A stretch of DNA of 64,000 nucleotides from a bacterium (GTDB lineage: Bacteria > Armatimonadota > Fimbriimonadia > Fimbriimonadales > Fimbriimonadaceae). The stretch spans positions 737,632 to 801,631 of the forward strand of contig JAIXQR010000001.1 in assembly GCA_027485645.1 (NCBI GenBank), given 5' to 3'. The notes beneath the pieces were generated by a model that saw only the letters and a list, made by a program, of their open reading frames with translations, made no database searches and was not told the DNA's origin. The translations under genes were made by a program, and so were the position numbers. This document shows, piece after piece, positions 42,157 through 49,892 of this stretch; within the stretch, counting starts at the first letter, position 1; each line of letters starts with the position of its first letter.

Positions 42157-43449
42157 TTAGCGGCTTCCGATTGTGTAGTAATCGAATCCGGCTCGCTCGG
42201 CAGTTTCTCGCTTGTAAACGCGTCGGCCATCGAAGAGGACGCGCGTCTTCATCTTGCTGCCCAGTCGGTTGAGGTCAAGCTGTCGGAACTCGTTCCATTC
42301 GGTGACGAGCACCAGAGCATCGGCATCTTCGGAGACGTCGTAAACGCCGTCCTTGTATTCGATGTTCGGGAAGACTCGCTTGAAGTTCTCCGCTGCGATT
42401 GGGTCGTAAGCGGAGACGATTCCGCCGGCCTTCACGATCTCTTCGACGATGATGAGGGACTTGGCGTCTCGAATGTCGTCGGTGTTCGGCTTGAAGGCGA
42501 GGCCCATGATTCCGATTCGCTTTCCGGCAAGTCCGCCAAGTCGCTTCTCAATGCGGCGAACGAAGTTCAGGGTCTGGTCATCGTTGATGTCGATGACGTT
42601 CTGCATGAGGTCAAAGTCGTAGCCGTAACGCTTCGCGGTAGAGAGCATTCCGAGAACGTCTTTCGGGAAGCACGAGCCGCCCCAGCCGAGTCCAGCGGAG
42701 AGGAACTGCGATCCAATTCGCTTGTCCATGCCCATTCCCTTAGAAACATCGGCGACGTTCGCATCAGCGAGTTCGCAGATTCGGCTGATCGCGTTGATGA
42801 AGCTGATCTTCATCGCAAGGAACGAGTTGCTGGCGTACTTGATGAGCTCGGCGGAGTTCAGGTCGGTGATGACCATCGGCGCCTCAAGGGTCGCGTAGAG
42901 CTCAACCAGTCGCATGGCGGCTTCCTTCTTCTTGGCACCGATGACGATTCGGTCTGGGTGCAGCGTATCGTGAATCGCCGAACCTTCTCGAAGGAATTCC
43001 GGGTTCGAAACGACATCAAAGAGGTGGGCAGGAACGCCTTGCTCCAGAATGATCTGCTCGACGAGTTCGCCGGAGCCAACGGGCACGGTGGACTTGTTGA
43101 CAACCACGGTCTGGTGGGTGATGGCTTGGCCAATGCTCTTTGCAACCGCGCGAACGGCGGTTAGGTCTGGAGTGCCGTCGTCGCCAGGAGGGGTGCCAAC
43201 CGCGATGAAAATGACTTCGCTCTTGCTCGCGGCATCCGCGATCGAGTTGGATACGGTCAAGAACCCTTCGTGGATTCCTTTTCGCATGAGCTCTTCGAGG
43301 CCAGGTTCGTAAATTGGCGATTCGCCTCGTTGGATGCTGTCCAGTTTCGACTGGTCGTTATCCACGCAGATGACATCGTTGCCTAGCTCTGCTAGCACAA
43401 CCCCGGTTACTAGGCCAACGTATCCCGTTCCAATAACTGCAACTTTCAT
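42157..43449 (-). CDS. ugd: UDP-glucose 6-dehydrogenase
   Basis: 430 residues from the ATG at 43449 with GGGAG six nt upstream; the frame continues to 43512 without support. The enzyme oxidises UDP-glucose twice to UDP-glucuronate. GTGYVGLVTG binds NAD+, and Cys260 in GWGGSCFPKD is the catalytic thiol. VNKSTVPVG, NPEFLREG and GLAFKPNTDDIRDA are typical. Product feeds the two UDP-GlcA enzymes encoded divergently at 43564 and 44514. Confidence 0.95.
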   Translation of the reverse strand: MKVAVIGTGYVGLVTGVVLAELGNDVICVDNDQSKLDSIQRGESPIYEPGLEELMRKGIHEGFLTVSNSIADAASKSEVIFIAVGTPPGDDGTPDLTAVRAVAKSIGQAITHQTVVVNKSTVPVGSGELVEQIILEQGVPAHLFDVVSNPEFLREGSAIHDTLHPDRIVIGAKKKEAAMRLVELYATLEAPMVITDLNSAELIKYASNSFLAMKISFINAISRICELADANVADVSKGMGMDKRIGSQFLSAGLGWGGSCFPKDVLGMLSTAKRYGYDFDLMQNVIDINDDQTLNFVRRIEKRLGGLAGKRIGIMGLAFKPNTDDIRDAKSLIIVEEIVKAGGIVSAYDPIAAENFKRVFPNIEYKDGVYDVSEDADALVLVTEWNEFRQLDLNRLGSKMKTRVLFDGRRVYKRETAERAGFDYYTIGSR

Positions 43450-43563
43450 CTTCCTCTCCCAAGTGTTCCGACCAGCAACATCCGCCGAGCCGACGGACGG
43501 ATTCTGACACAAGCCCTGTAAAGATGACTTTAAGGTCTGCTCTGGGCTAATCTATGAGAACCG

Positions 43564-44496
43564 ATGCACGCCGTAATTACAGGTGGAGCGGGATTCTTGG
43601 GGTCGCATTTGGCCGATGCCCTGATCGCGCGGGATTTCAAAGTTACGGTCATCGATAATTTGATCACCGGACAGTTGCGGAACCTTTCTCATCTGGAAGG
43701 CAACCCGAACCTAACGTTCATTCAGCACGATGTCGCCGATGCGTTTGATGTTGAGGGCGCGGTCGATTTCATCTTCCACTTTGCGAGCCCTGCCAGTCCG
43801 GCCGAATTCAAGCGTATTCCGGTTGAAGTGCTGCGTTGCGGATCTTTTGCCACTCACCACGGGTTAGACCTGGCCGAGCGAAAAGGGGCAACGTTCTTCT
43901 TGGCTTCAACGAGCGAAGTTTACGGAGATCCGATTGTTCACCCGCAGCCCGAAACCTATTGGGGCAACGTGAACTCTGTGGGGCCGCGAGCCTGCTACGA
44001 CGAAGGGAAGCGCTATGCCGAGGCGGCAACCGTCACCTACCGCGATTATCGCGGCGTTCAAGTTCGGATCGCTCGATTCTTTAACACGTACGGCCCGAGA
44101 ATGCGGATGGATGACGGGCGCGTGGTTCCGAACTTTATTCGCCAAGCCCTGATGGGAGAACCGCTGACGATCTACGGCGAGGGGCACCAAACGCGATCGT
44201 TCGGTTACTACGAGGACATCCTCGATGGCGTGGTTCGACTTGCTCTGAGCGACTATCAAGACCCGGTCAACTTTGGCACTCACCAAGAGATGACGATGCT
44301 TCAGTTTGCCGAAGCCGTGTCCGAAGCGGTCGGCATTCCTTGCCGAACCGTGCACTACCCGGCGGCCGAAGATGATCCAAAGCAGCGCCACCCAGACATC
44401 CAGCGCGCCTACGAAGTCTTGGGCTGGCAACCAACAACAAGCTTGATGGAAGGTCTCCGAAAGACCGTTGAGTATTACCGAGCTGAGCTCAAGTGA
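43564..44496 (+). CDS. uxs: UDP-glucuronate decarboxylase (UDP-xylose synthase)
   Basis: 310 residues. It converts UDP-glucuronate to UDP-xylose with bound NAD+. GGAGFLGSHLAD, FHFASPASP, STSEVYGDP, the ACYDEGKRYAE catalytic segment (Tyr145, Lys149) and RFFNTYGPRM match bacterial UXS. The next gene follows within 20 nt. A TAATCT box lies 10 nt before the start. Confidence 0.92.
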   Translation: MHAVITGGAGFLGSHLADALIARDFKVTVIDNLITGQLRNLSHLEGNPNLTFIQHDVADAFDVEGAVDFIFHFASPASPAEFKRIPVEVLRCGSFATHHGLDLAERKGATFFLASTSEVYGDPIVHPQPETYWGNVNSVGPRACYDEGKRYAEAATVTYRDYRGVQVRIARFFNTYGPRMRMDDGRVVPNFIRQALMGEPLTIYGEGHQTRSFGYYEDILDGVVRLALSDYQDPVNFGTHQEMTMLQFAEAVSEAVGIPCRTVHYPAAEDDPKQRHPDIQRAYEVLGWQPTTSLMEGLRKTVEYYRAELK

Positions 44497-44513
44497 GCGA
44501 AGAAAGAGCAACC

Positions 44514-45521
44514 ATGGACACTATTCTTGTTACCGGAGCCGCGGGCTTCATTGGATTCCACACGAGCTTGGAGCTTCTTCGGCGCGGCTATCGCGTGGTC
44601 GGACTCGACAACGTAAACGACTACTACGAAGTCCAACTCAAGCGGGACCGATTGGCTCAGCTGGCCGGCGAGGCGAACTTCACGTTTATTGAAGGGGACT
44701 TCGCGAACAACGAAACGGTGCTCGATACGTTCAAAGCAAATGAATTTCGGTATGTCATTCACTTGGGCGCGCAAGCAGGAGTTCGCTACTCGCTCGAGAA
44801 TCCTGGCGCGTACATACAGAGCAACCTTGTCGGGTTCGGCAATATGCTCGAAGCCTGCCGCCACAACAAGGTTGAGCATCTGGTTTATGCATCTTCAAGC
44901 TCGGTGTATGGCCTGAACGGCAAGATGCCGTTTGCAGAGACTGACGGCGTCAACCACCCGGTCAGCATGTACGCGGCGACTAAGAAGAGCAACGAGCTCC
45001 TCGCCCACAGCTACAGCCACCTATTCCGACTGCCAACCACCGGCTTGCGATTCTTTACGGTCTACGGTCCTTGGGGACGTCCAGATATGGCCCCAATGCT
45101 CTTTGCCAAGGCCATTTCGAACGGTGACCCGATCAAGGTGTTCAACTTTGGAAAGATGAAACGCGACTTCACTTTTGTCGACGACATCGTGAAGGGAGTC
45201 GTGGATTCCTGTTTCGCGGTTCCGACTCCTGATGAAACGTGGACGAACCTTGACCCGGCGCCGGATACATCTTCCGCGCCGTACCGAATCTTCAACATCG
45301 GCAACAGCGAGCCGGTTGAGCTTCTGTACTTCATTGAATGCATGGAGAAGGCCTTTGGCAAAGAAGTCGAAAAGATCATGTTGCCGATGCAGCCAGGGGA
45401 TGTTGTAGCGACGTTTGCCGATATGTCAAAGCTGGAAACGGCCATCGGATTCCGCCCGTCTACTTCGATTGAGGATGGGGTGGCGAAGTTTGCGGAATGG
45501 TACAAAGGCTACTATCGTTAG
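44514..45521 (+). CDS. UDP-glucuronate 4-epimerase
   Basis: 335 residues from the ATG at 44514, preceded by AAGAAAGAG; an in-frame GTG at 44493 that overlaps the previous stop would add seven residues. The protein interconverts UDP-glucuronate and UDP-galacturonate. The GAAGFIGFHTSL Rossmann start, GAQAGVRYSLENP, ASSSSVYG, YAATKKSNELLAHSY and the FGRPDMA-like region (PWGRPDMAPMLF) are typical of the GAE group. With ugd and UXS it gives UDP-GlcA, UDP-GalA and UDP-Xyl. Confidence 0.92.
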   Translation: MDTILVTGAAGFIGFHTSLELLRRGYRVVGLDNVNDYYEVQLKRDRLAQLAGEANFTFIEGDFANNETVLDTFKANEFRYVIHLGAQAGVRYSLENPGAYIQSNLVGFGNMLEACRHNKVEHLVYASSSSVYGLNGKMPFAETDGVNHPVSMYAATKKSNELLAHSYSHLFRLPTTGLRFFTVYGPWGRPDMAPMLFAKAISNGDPIKVFNFGKMKRDFTFVDDIVKGVVDSCFAVPTPDETWTNLDPAPDTSSAPYRIFNIGNSEPVELLYFIECMEKAFGKEVEKIMLPMQPGDVVATFADMSKLETAIGFRPSTSIEDGVAKFAEWYKGYYR

Positions 45522-45522
45522 T

Positions 45523-46587
45523 GTGATTCTTCCGACGCTGCTCTTGGCGATCGGCTGCGCAGATCGTCGCACCCCGGTGACTTATTCGATGCCGAGTGTC
45601 GAGGCATCGCGGGTACTGGTAGTTGTCAATAGCCGAAGTGAGCTCAGTCTCGAAATCGGGAACTACTACCTCGCCAAGCGAGGCATCCCGGCAAGCAACC
45701 TTTGCACGATCTCGGTATCGCCGACCGAAGAGGTTGTTGTTGCGAGCTACAAGCAAGATATTGAGAATCCGATTCGTCAGAAACTGGTCGGGCTTAACCG
45801 TCCTATAGACTACATTGTCTTTACGAAAGGCGTCCCTTTTCGAATGAACAACAAGGGGCTCTCGATCGATGCGGCAATCGCTTCGATGGACATCAAGGAC
45901 GACGGGAGTGCCGCCAAAGATCCGAACGCCGGCGCGCTGCCAAATCCGTACTACGGTAAGTCGGAGCCGTTTTCGCACGAGAAGTACGGGATGTACTTGG
46001 TCACTCGGCTAGATGGATATACGATTGATGACGTCAAGAAGCTGATCGAACAATCGATTAAGGCGTACAAGGTCGACGGAACCTTCCTTATTGACGAAGC
46101 TGATGATCGTAAAACGGGAGACTACGGCAAGTTCCAAGAAACGTTTGTCGAAGGAGTCGTGAAACTTCGGAACAAGAAACTCCAAGTCATCCACGATCAA
46201 GAGCGGGAGTTCGCCTCACCGACCGACACTTTGATTGGCTACGCAAGCTGGGGCTCAAACGACCGCCAATACCGGCCAGAGCTGTACCGTAAACTCAAAT
46301 TTGCTCCGGGTGCGATTGCAGAGACCTTCGTGTCAACCTCGGCCCGCACGTTCAAGCCGACTAGCGGAGGGCAAAGTCTGATCGCCGATCTGATTCATCA
46401 GGGGGTAACCGGAGTGAAAGGTTACTGCAGTGAGCCGTATCTGTTTGCGATGGCTAATCCATCGATCCTGTTTGATCGGTACACGGATGGCTTCAATCTT
46501 GCCGAGAGCTTCTACATGGCGTCGCCCGTTATCAAGTGGAAAGACATTATCATTGGCGACCCGATTTGTCGCCCATTTAAGAAGTGA
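45523..46587 (+). CDS. TIGR03790 family lipoprotein
   Basis: About 354 residues from a GTG at 45523, one nt after the previous stop. The N-terminus ILPTLLLAIGC is a lipoprotein signal with the lipobox cysteine. The TIGR03790 pattern follows: VLVVVNSRSELSLEIGNYYLAKRGIP, FTKGVPFR, a GYASWGSND segment and VTGVKGYCSEPYLFAMANP. The family occurs in bacteria with exosortase-like systems; its reaction is unknown. Placement between the uronate epimerase and gmhB, with GTGA overlap to gmhB, ties it to envelope polysaccharide. Confidence 0.87.
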   Translation: MILPTLLLAIGCADRRTPVTYSMPSVEASRVLVVVNSRSELSLEIGNYYLAKRGIPASNLCTISVSPTEEVVVASYKQDIENPIRQKLVGLNRPIDYIVFTKGVPFRMNNKGLSIDAAIASMDIKDDGSAAKDPNAGALPNPYYGKSEPFSHEKYGMYLVTRLDGYTIDDVKKLIEQSIKAYKVDGTFLIDEADDRKTGDYGKFQETFVEGVVKLRNKKLQVIHDQEREFASPTDTLIGYASWGSNDRQYRPELYRKLKFAPGAIAETFVSTSARTFKPTSGGQSLIADLIHQGVTGVKGYCSEPYLFAMANPSILFDRYTDGFNLAESFYMASPVIKWKDIIIGDPICRPFKK

Positions 46588-47069
46588 GAAAAGCGGCATT
46601 CCTTGATCGTGACGGCGTGATTAACGTCGATACTGGCTATCTTTCTAAGATCGAGGATCTCCAGTGGACTCCCGGAGCGATAGAAGCCATTCACCGGTTG
46701 AAAGCAATGGACTACCTGGTGATCGTGGTGACGAACCAGTCCGGAATCGCGCGCGGTTACTACACCGAGCAGGAGTTCCGAGAACTGACTATAGCCATGT
46801 TCGAATCAGTGCCAATTGACGCCGTGCTTTTCTGCCCACACCATGCGGACCTAACCGGGCCATGCGACTGTCGGAAGCCAGAACCCGGAATGTTGTTACA
46901 CGCAGCAAAGATCTTCGCCGTTGACTTAGCGGCTTCGTTTTTTGTAGGCGATCAGCCGAGCGATTTAGAAGCAGGTGCGCGCGCCAAGGTTGAAACGTGG
47001 CGGTTCGAAGGCGGCCGACTCGATCAGTTTATAGAAGATCGCCTAAGTACTTTCCGTAGTACTGCTTAA
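46584..47069 (+). CDS. gmhB: D-glycero-beta-D-manno-heptose 1,7-bisphosphate 7-phosphatase
   Basis: 161 residues from a GTG overlapping the previous stop. HAD-family phosphatase with LDRDGVIN (Asp8, Asp10), VVTNQSGIARGYY, the zinc site CPHH...CDC and the Lys-Pro KPEPGM, then FVGDQPSD. It removes the 7-phosphate in ADP- or GDP-heptose synthesis. gmhA is 1.5 kb further on, past rfbBC. The 3' end overlaps the convergent rfbB gene by 41 bp. Confidence 0.92.
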   Translation: MRKAAFLDRDGVINVDTGYLSKIEDLQWTPGAIEAIHRLKAMDYLVIVVTNQSGIARGYYTEQEFRELTIAMFESVPIDAVLFCPHHADLTGPCDCRKPEPGMLLHAAKIFAVDLAASFFVGDQPSDLEAGARAKVETWRFEGGRLDQFIEDRLSTFRSTA

Positions 47070-48057
47070 CAAAGGCTTGGTATTGTTGGTCCTCGACAAT
47101 CGGTCCCCACCAGCTTTGGTTTTCTCGATACCACTGAATTGTGCTCCGCAGGGAAGCGATGAAGTCCTTCTGTGGTTTCCATCCGAGAGCCTGAAGCTTG
47201 TCCGTGGTCATGCTGTAGCGAGCATCGTGTGCGCCCTTGCGAGGGTCTTCGATGTTGATCACCAAGTCGCGATCGCGCCCGGTTTCCTGCAGAAGAACTT
47301 CGAGGATCTCAAGGTTGGTGCGCTCGTTGATGTCACCGATGTTGTAAGCCTCACCGACAAGGCCTTGTTCCAACACGTGGAGCACTCCAGCAGCATGATC
47401 CTCCGCGTGGATCCACTCACGGACCTGACTGCCGTCGCCGTATAAGGGAACGTGTTTGCCCTGAATCAGTCGGCTCGCAAAAAACGGGATCAGCTTTTCG
47501 GGGTACTGGAACGGACCGAAAGTGTTTCCGCCTCGGGTCACGATGACCGGGGTTTTGTACGCCTTGTAGTGGGCGCGGCACTGAAGGTCACCGGCAGCTT
47601 TGCTCGCGCTGTATGGCGTGTTTGGCGCAATGGGCGTTTCCTCCGTGAAATGCCCTTCGGCGATGGTTCCATAAACTTCATCCGTTGAAACCTGAACAAA
47701 TCGTTCCAGCTGGTTCTCTCGCACGACGTTCAGAAGGTTCTCAACGCCCATCGCGTTTGACACGAGGAACGATGCGCCGACCACGAGGGAGCGATCGTTG
47801 TGACTCTCGGCCGCAAAGTTGACGAGCTGGCTAATTTGGTTCTGCTGGACGATTTCCGTAACTCGGGCATGGTCCTCAATTCGCCCATGGTGGAAGGTCA
47901 CCGCGCCATCGGCGAGGAAGTCCTCCATCGTGGAGTGGTTGCCAGAGTAGGTCAGGGCGTCGAGAACATGCACCGTCCAATCCGGCCGCGTGCGCCTGAC
48001 CAAGCGGACAAAGTGGGAGCCAATAAAGCCGGCTGCGCCGGTAACAAGGAGATTCAA
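47029..48057 (-). CDS. rfbB: dTDP-glucose 4,6-dehydratase
   Basis: 342 residues from a TTG at 48057 that overlaps the rfbC stop (TTGA). RfbB/RmlB makes dTDP-4-keto-6-deoxyglucose. GAAGFIGSHFVR, AAESHNDRS (the usual V is N), STDEVYGT, the YSASKAAGD catalytic pair and TRGGNTFGPFQYPEKLIP are diagnostic. It belongs to the rhamnose pathway with rfbC next to it and rfbD at 25.5 kb. Confidence 0.94.
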   Translation of the reverse strand: MNLLVTGAAGFIGSHFVRLVRRTRPDWTVHVLDALTYSGNHSTMEDFLADGAVTFHHGRIEDHARVTEIVQQNQISQLVNFAAESHNDRSLVVGASFLVSNAMGVENLLNVVRENQLERFVQVSTDEVYGTIAEGHFTEETPIAPNTPYSASKAAGDLQCRAHYKAYKTPVIVTRGGNTFGPFQYPEKLIPFFASRLIQGKHVPLYGDGSQVREWIHAEDHAAGVLHVLEQGLVGEAYNIGDINERTNLEILEVLLQETGRDRDLVINIEDPRKGAHDARYSMTTDKLQALGWKPQKDFIASLRSTIQWYRENQSWWGPIVEDQQYQAFVKQYYGKYLGDLL

Positions 48058-48500
48058 AGCTTGAACCTCGAGTTCGGATCGTTCTCGTGGCGGATTTCAT
48101 CCACCTCTTCCTTTCGATCCCAACCCGCGTACAGCCTGTCTGGCACGTTAACGACCATCGCGTCCTGGTCTCCAACGTTTCGGTATGCGTGAACCACCCC
48201 CGGCGGAACGGTGACAAAGGTTGGATTCTCGCGTCCGACGTGCAGAACTTCGTACTGCTCTGGTTCCCCTTCGCGATTTTCCCAAAGGTGAAGTTCGTAG
48301 GCGCCGTCAAAAAAGAGAAATCCGTCGGTTTGATCGTGGTGCTCGTGCGGGCCGCGGGCAACGCCGGGCTTCGTAACGCTCAGATAGCCCATCGCCGGGG
48401 AAAAACCTTCTGGCAAGCTATCGACGCGGAAAAGTTCAACGAGCCAACCCCGCGCATCCTCGTATCGAGGGACCGATTTCACGACTACACCTTTCATCAT
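48054..48500 (-). CDS. rfbC: dTDP-4-dehydrorhamnose 3,5-epimerase family protein
   Basis: 148 residues, shorter than classical RmlC (about 180). Cupin fold with ARGPHEHHDQTDGFLFFDG and VPPGVVHAYRN, the pattern of the short RfbC branch. It would epimerise C3 and C5 of dTDP-4-keto-6-deoxyglucose on the way to rhamnose. Stop overlaps the rfbB start. The promoter probably lies in the 40-bp gap shared with divergent gmhA. Confidence 0.87.
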   Translation of the reverse strand: MMKGVVVKSVPRYEDARGWLVELFRVDSLPEGFSPAMGYLSVTKPGVARGPHEHHDQTDGFLFFDGAYELHLWENREGEPEQYEVLHVGRENPTFVTVPPGVVHAYRNVGDQDAMVVNVPDRLYAGWDRKEEVDEIRHENDPNSRFKL

Positions 48501-48527
48501 TGCGGCGGGAAAAGGGTACCCCTCGGT

Positions 48528-48533
48528 TAGACT
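48528..48533 (+). promoter_or_regulatory. -10 box (TAGACT) for gmhA, leaderless arrangement
   Basis: TAGACT is 7 nt before the ATG at 48541. An in-frame GTG at 48538 lies only 4 nt from the box, so the ATG is favoured. Confidence 0.5.
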
Positions 48534-48540
48534 ATGGGTG

Positions 48541-49110
48541 ATGACGAGCAGATTTCAGCTGGCTTTGGCCGATCATCAATCTGCGTTAAGTCAGATCTCC
48601 GCGCTGGAGCCCGAACTCGATCGACTTGCGGACGTTTGCATTTCTAGCCTGCGTGCAGGCGGCAAGATCATTTTCTGTGGAAACGGCGGCAGCTCGTGCG
48701 ATGCCGATCATTTGGCCGCCGAGCTCGTCGGACGATTTCAACTGGACCGAAAGGGCTGGGCGGCGATTAGCCTTGCCACGTCCATGGCGGGCCTAACCGC
48801 AATCGCGAATGATTACGGTTTTGAATCGGTCTTCGAACGCCAGATCGAAGCACTGGGGCGGCCAGGGGACGTATTGATTGCGATCAGCACATCTGGCAAG
48901 AGTCCCAATGTCCTGCGGGCGGCAACTCTCGCCAAAGAGTTCGGTATTCACGTTTCGGCTTGGACGGGGCAAGCGCCGTCCCCGCTTGCCGATCTCTCGG
49001 AGACGAAGATTCTTGCGCCCAGCAAGGTGACGGCCCGGGTGCAAGAGATGCACATCTTCCTTGGCCACGTCCTTTGCGATCTGATTGAAACCGAGTTGAC
49101 GGCTTCGTAA
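48541..49110 (+). CDS. gmhA: Sedoheptulose 7-phosphate isomerase
   Basis: 189 residues. GmhA converts sedoheptulose 7-phosphate to D-glycero-D-manno-heptose 7-phosphate, the first heptose step for LPS or S-layer glycans. The SIS fold shows FCGNGGSSCDADHLAAELVGRF, ISTSGKSPNVL and the C-terminal zinc-site HIFLGHVLCDLIE. It is followed by nth with a 1-nt overlap. Confidence 0.93.
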   Translation: MTSRFQLALADHQSALSQISALEPELDRLADVCISSLRAGGKIIFCGNGGSSCDADHLAAELVGRFQLDRKGWAAISLATSMAGLTAIANDYGFESVFERQIEALGRPGDVLIAISTSGKSPNVLRAATLAKEFGIHVSAWTGQAPSPLADLSETKILAPSKVTARVQEMHIFLGHVLCDLIETELTAS

Positions 49111-49892
49111 TGGCGGCGCGTCGATGGAATTCGGCGACCATCGCCGAAATGCTAGCCTCGCTCGAGCGGTCGCACGGTAAGAGTCGCTACATCCCTCGGT
49201 TCGATCCGATGGACGAACTGATTTCTTGCATCCTAAGCCAGCACACCACCGACGCGCACAGCTTCCCGGCCTTCACTCAGCTTCGCGAGCGGTATCCAAC
49301 TTGGGCGGACGTTGTCGCCGCCCCCGTTGCCGAGGTCGCGAGCACCGTACGATTGGCCGGGCTAAGCAACCAGAAAGCCAAGAACATCGTCGGCTCACTT
49401 CAAAAAATCCACGAGCAGTTTGGCGATTATTCGCTTGAACTGCTGCGGACCTGGCCAACCGCCGAGGCGATGGTTTGGCTACAAACCTTGCCCGGGGTCG
49501 GTCCGAAAACGGCGAGCATCGTGCTTTGCTTTGCGATGGGCCGGGAAACAATTCCGGTTGACACCCACGTTTTTCGGGTCTCGTGGCGGCTGGGACTGAT
49601 CAAGGAAGAGATTGGCGAGGTTAAGGCGCACGGGGTCCTGATGAAACTTGTTCCCCGGGAACTGGCTTTTCCTTTCCACACCTTGCTGATCCAACACGGT
49701 CGGACGGTTTGCCGCGCGCCTTTGCCAAGCTGCGAAAAGTGCGATCTCGCGAAGCAATGCGCTTGGCTAAAATCAGACGGTCCAGGAAAGCGTCAGCGAG
49801 AAATGGCCCGCACTCGGAAGCGGTCGATCAAAGCGCGAAAGGCAAAGAAAGTGGAGGTGCCCGGTGGATCAGTCAACGATTCAAAGAATTGA
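49110..49892 (+). CDS. nth: Endonuclease III-like DNA glycosylase
   Basis: 260 residues. Bifunctional glycosylase/AP lyase for oxidised pyrimidines. The HhH motif LPGVGPKTASIV contains the catalytic lysine, VDTHVFRVSWRLGL the catalytic aspartate, and C-x6/7-C-x2-C-x5-C (CRAPLPSCEKCDLAKQC) the 4Fe-4S cluster. A lysine/arginine-rich tail of about 35 residues follows the cluster, more than in E. coli Nth. The last 29 nt overlap glnE. Confidence 0.92.
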   Translation: MAARRWNSATIAEMLASLERSHGKSRYIPRFDPMDELISCILSQHTTDAHSFPAFTQLRERYPTWADVVAAPVAEVASTVRLAGLSNQKAKNIVGSLQKIHEQFGDYSLELLRTWPTAEAMVWLQTLPGVGPKTASIVLCFAMGRETIPVDTHVFRVSWRLGLIKEEIGEVKAHGVLMKLVPRELAFPFHTLLIQHGRTVCRAPLPSCEKCDLAKQCAWLKSDGPGKRQREMARTRKRSIKARKAKKVEVPGGSVNDSKN

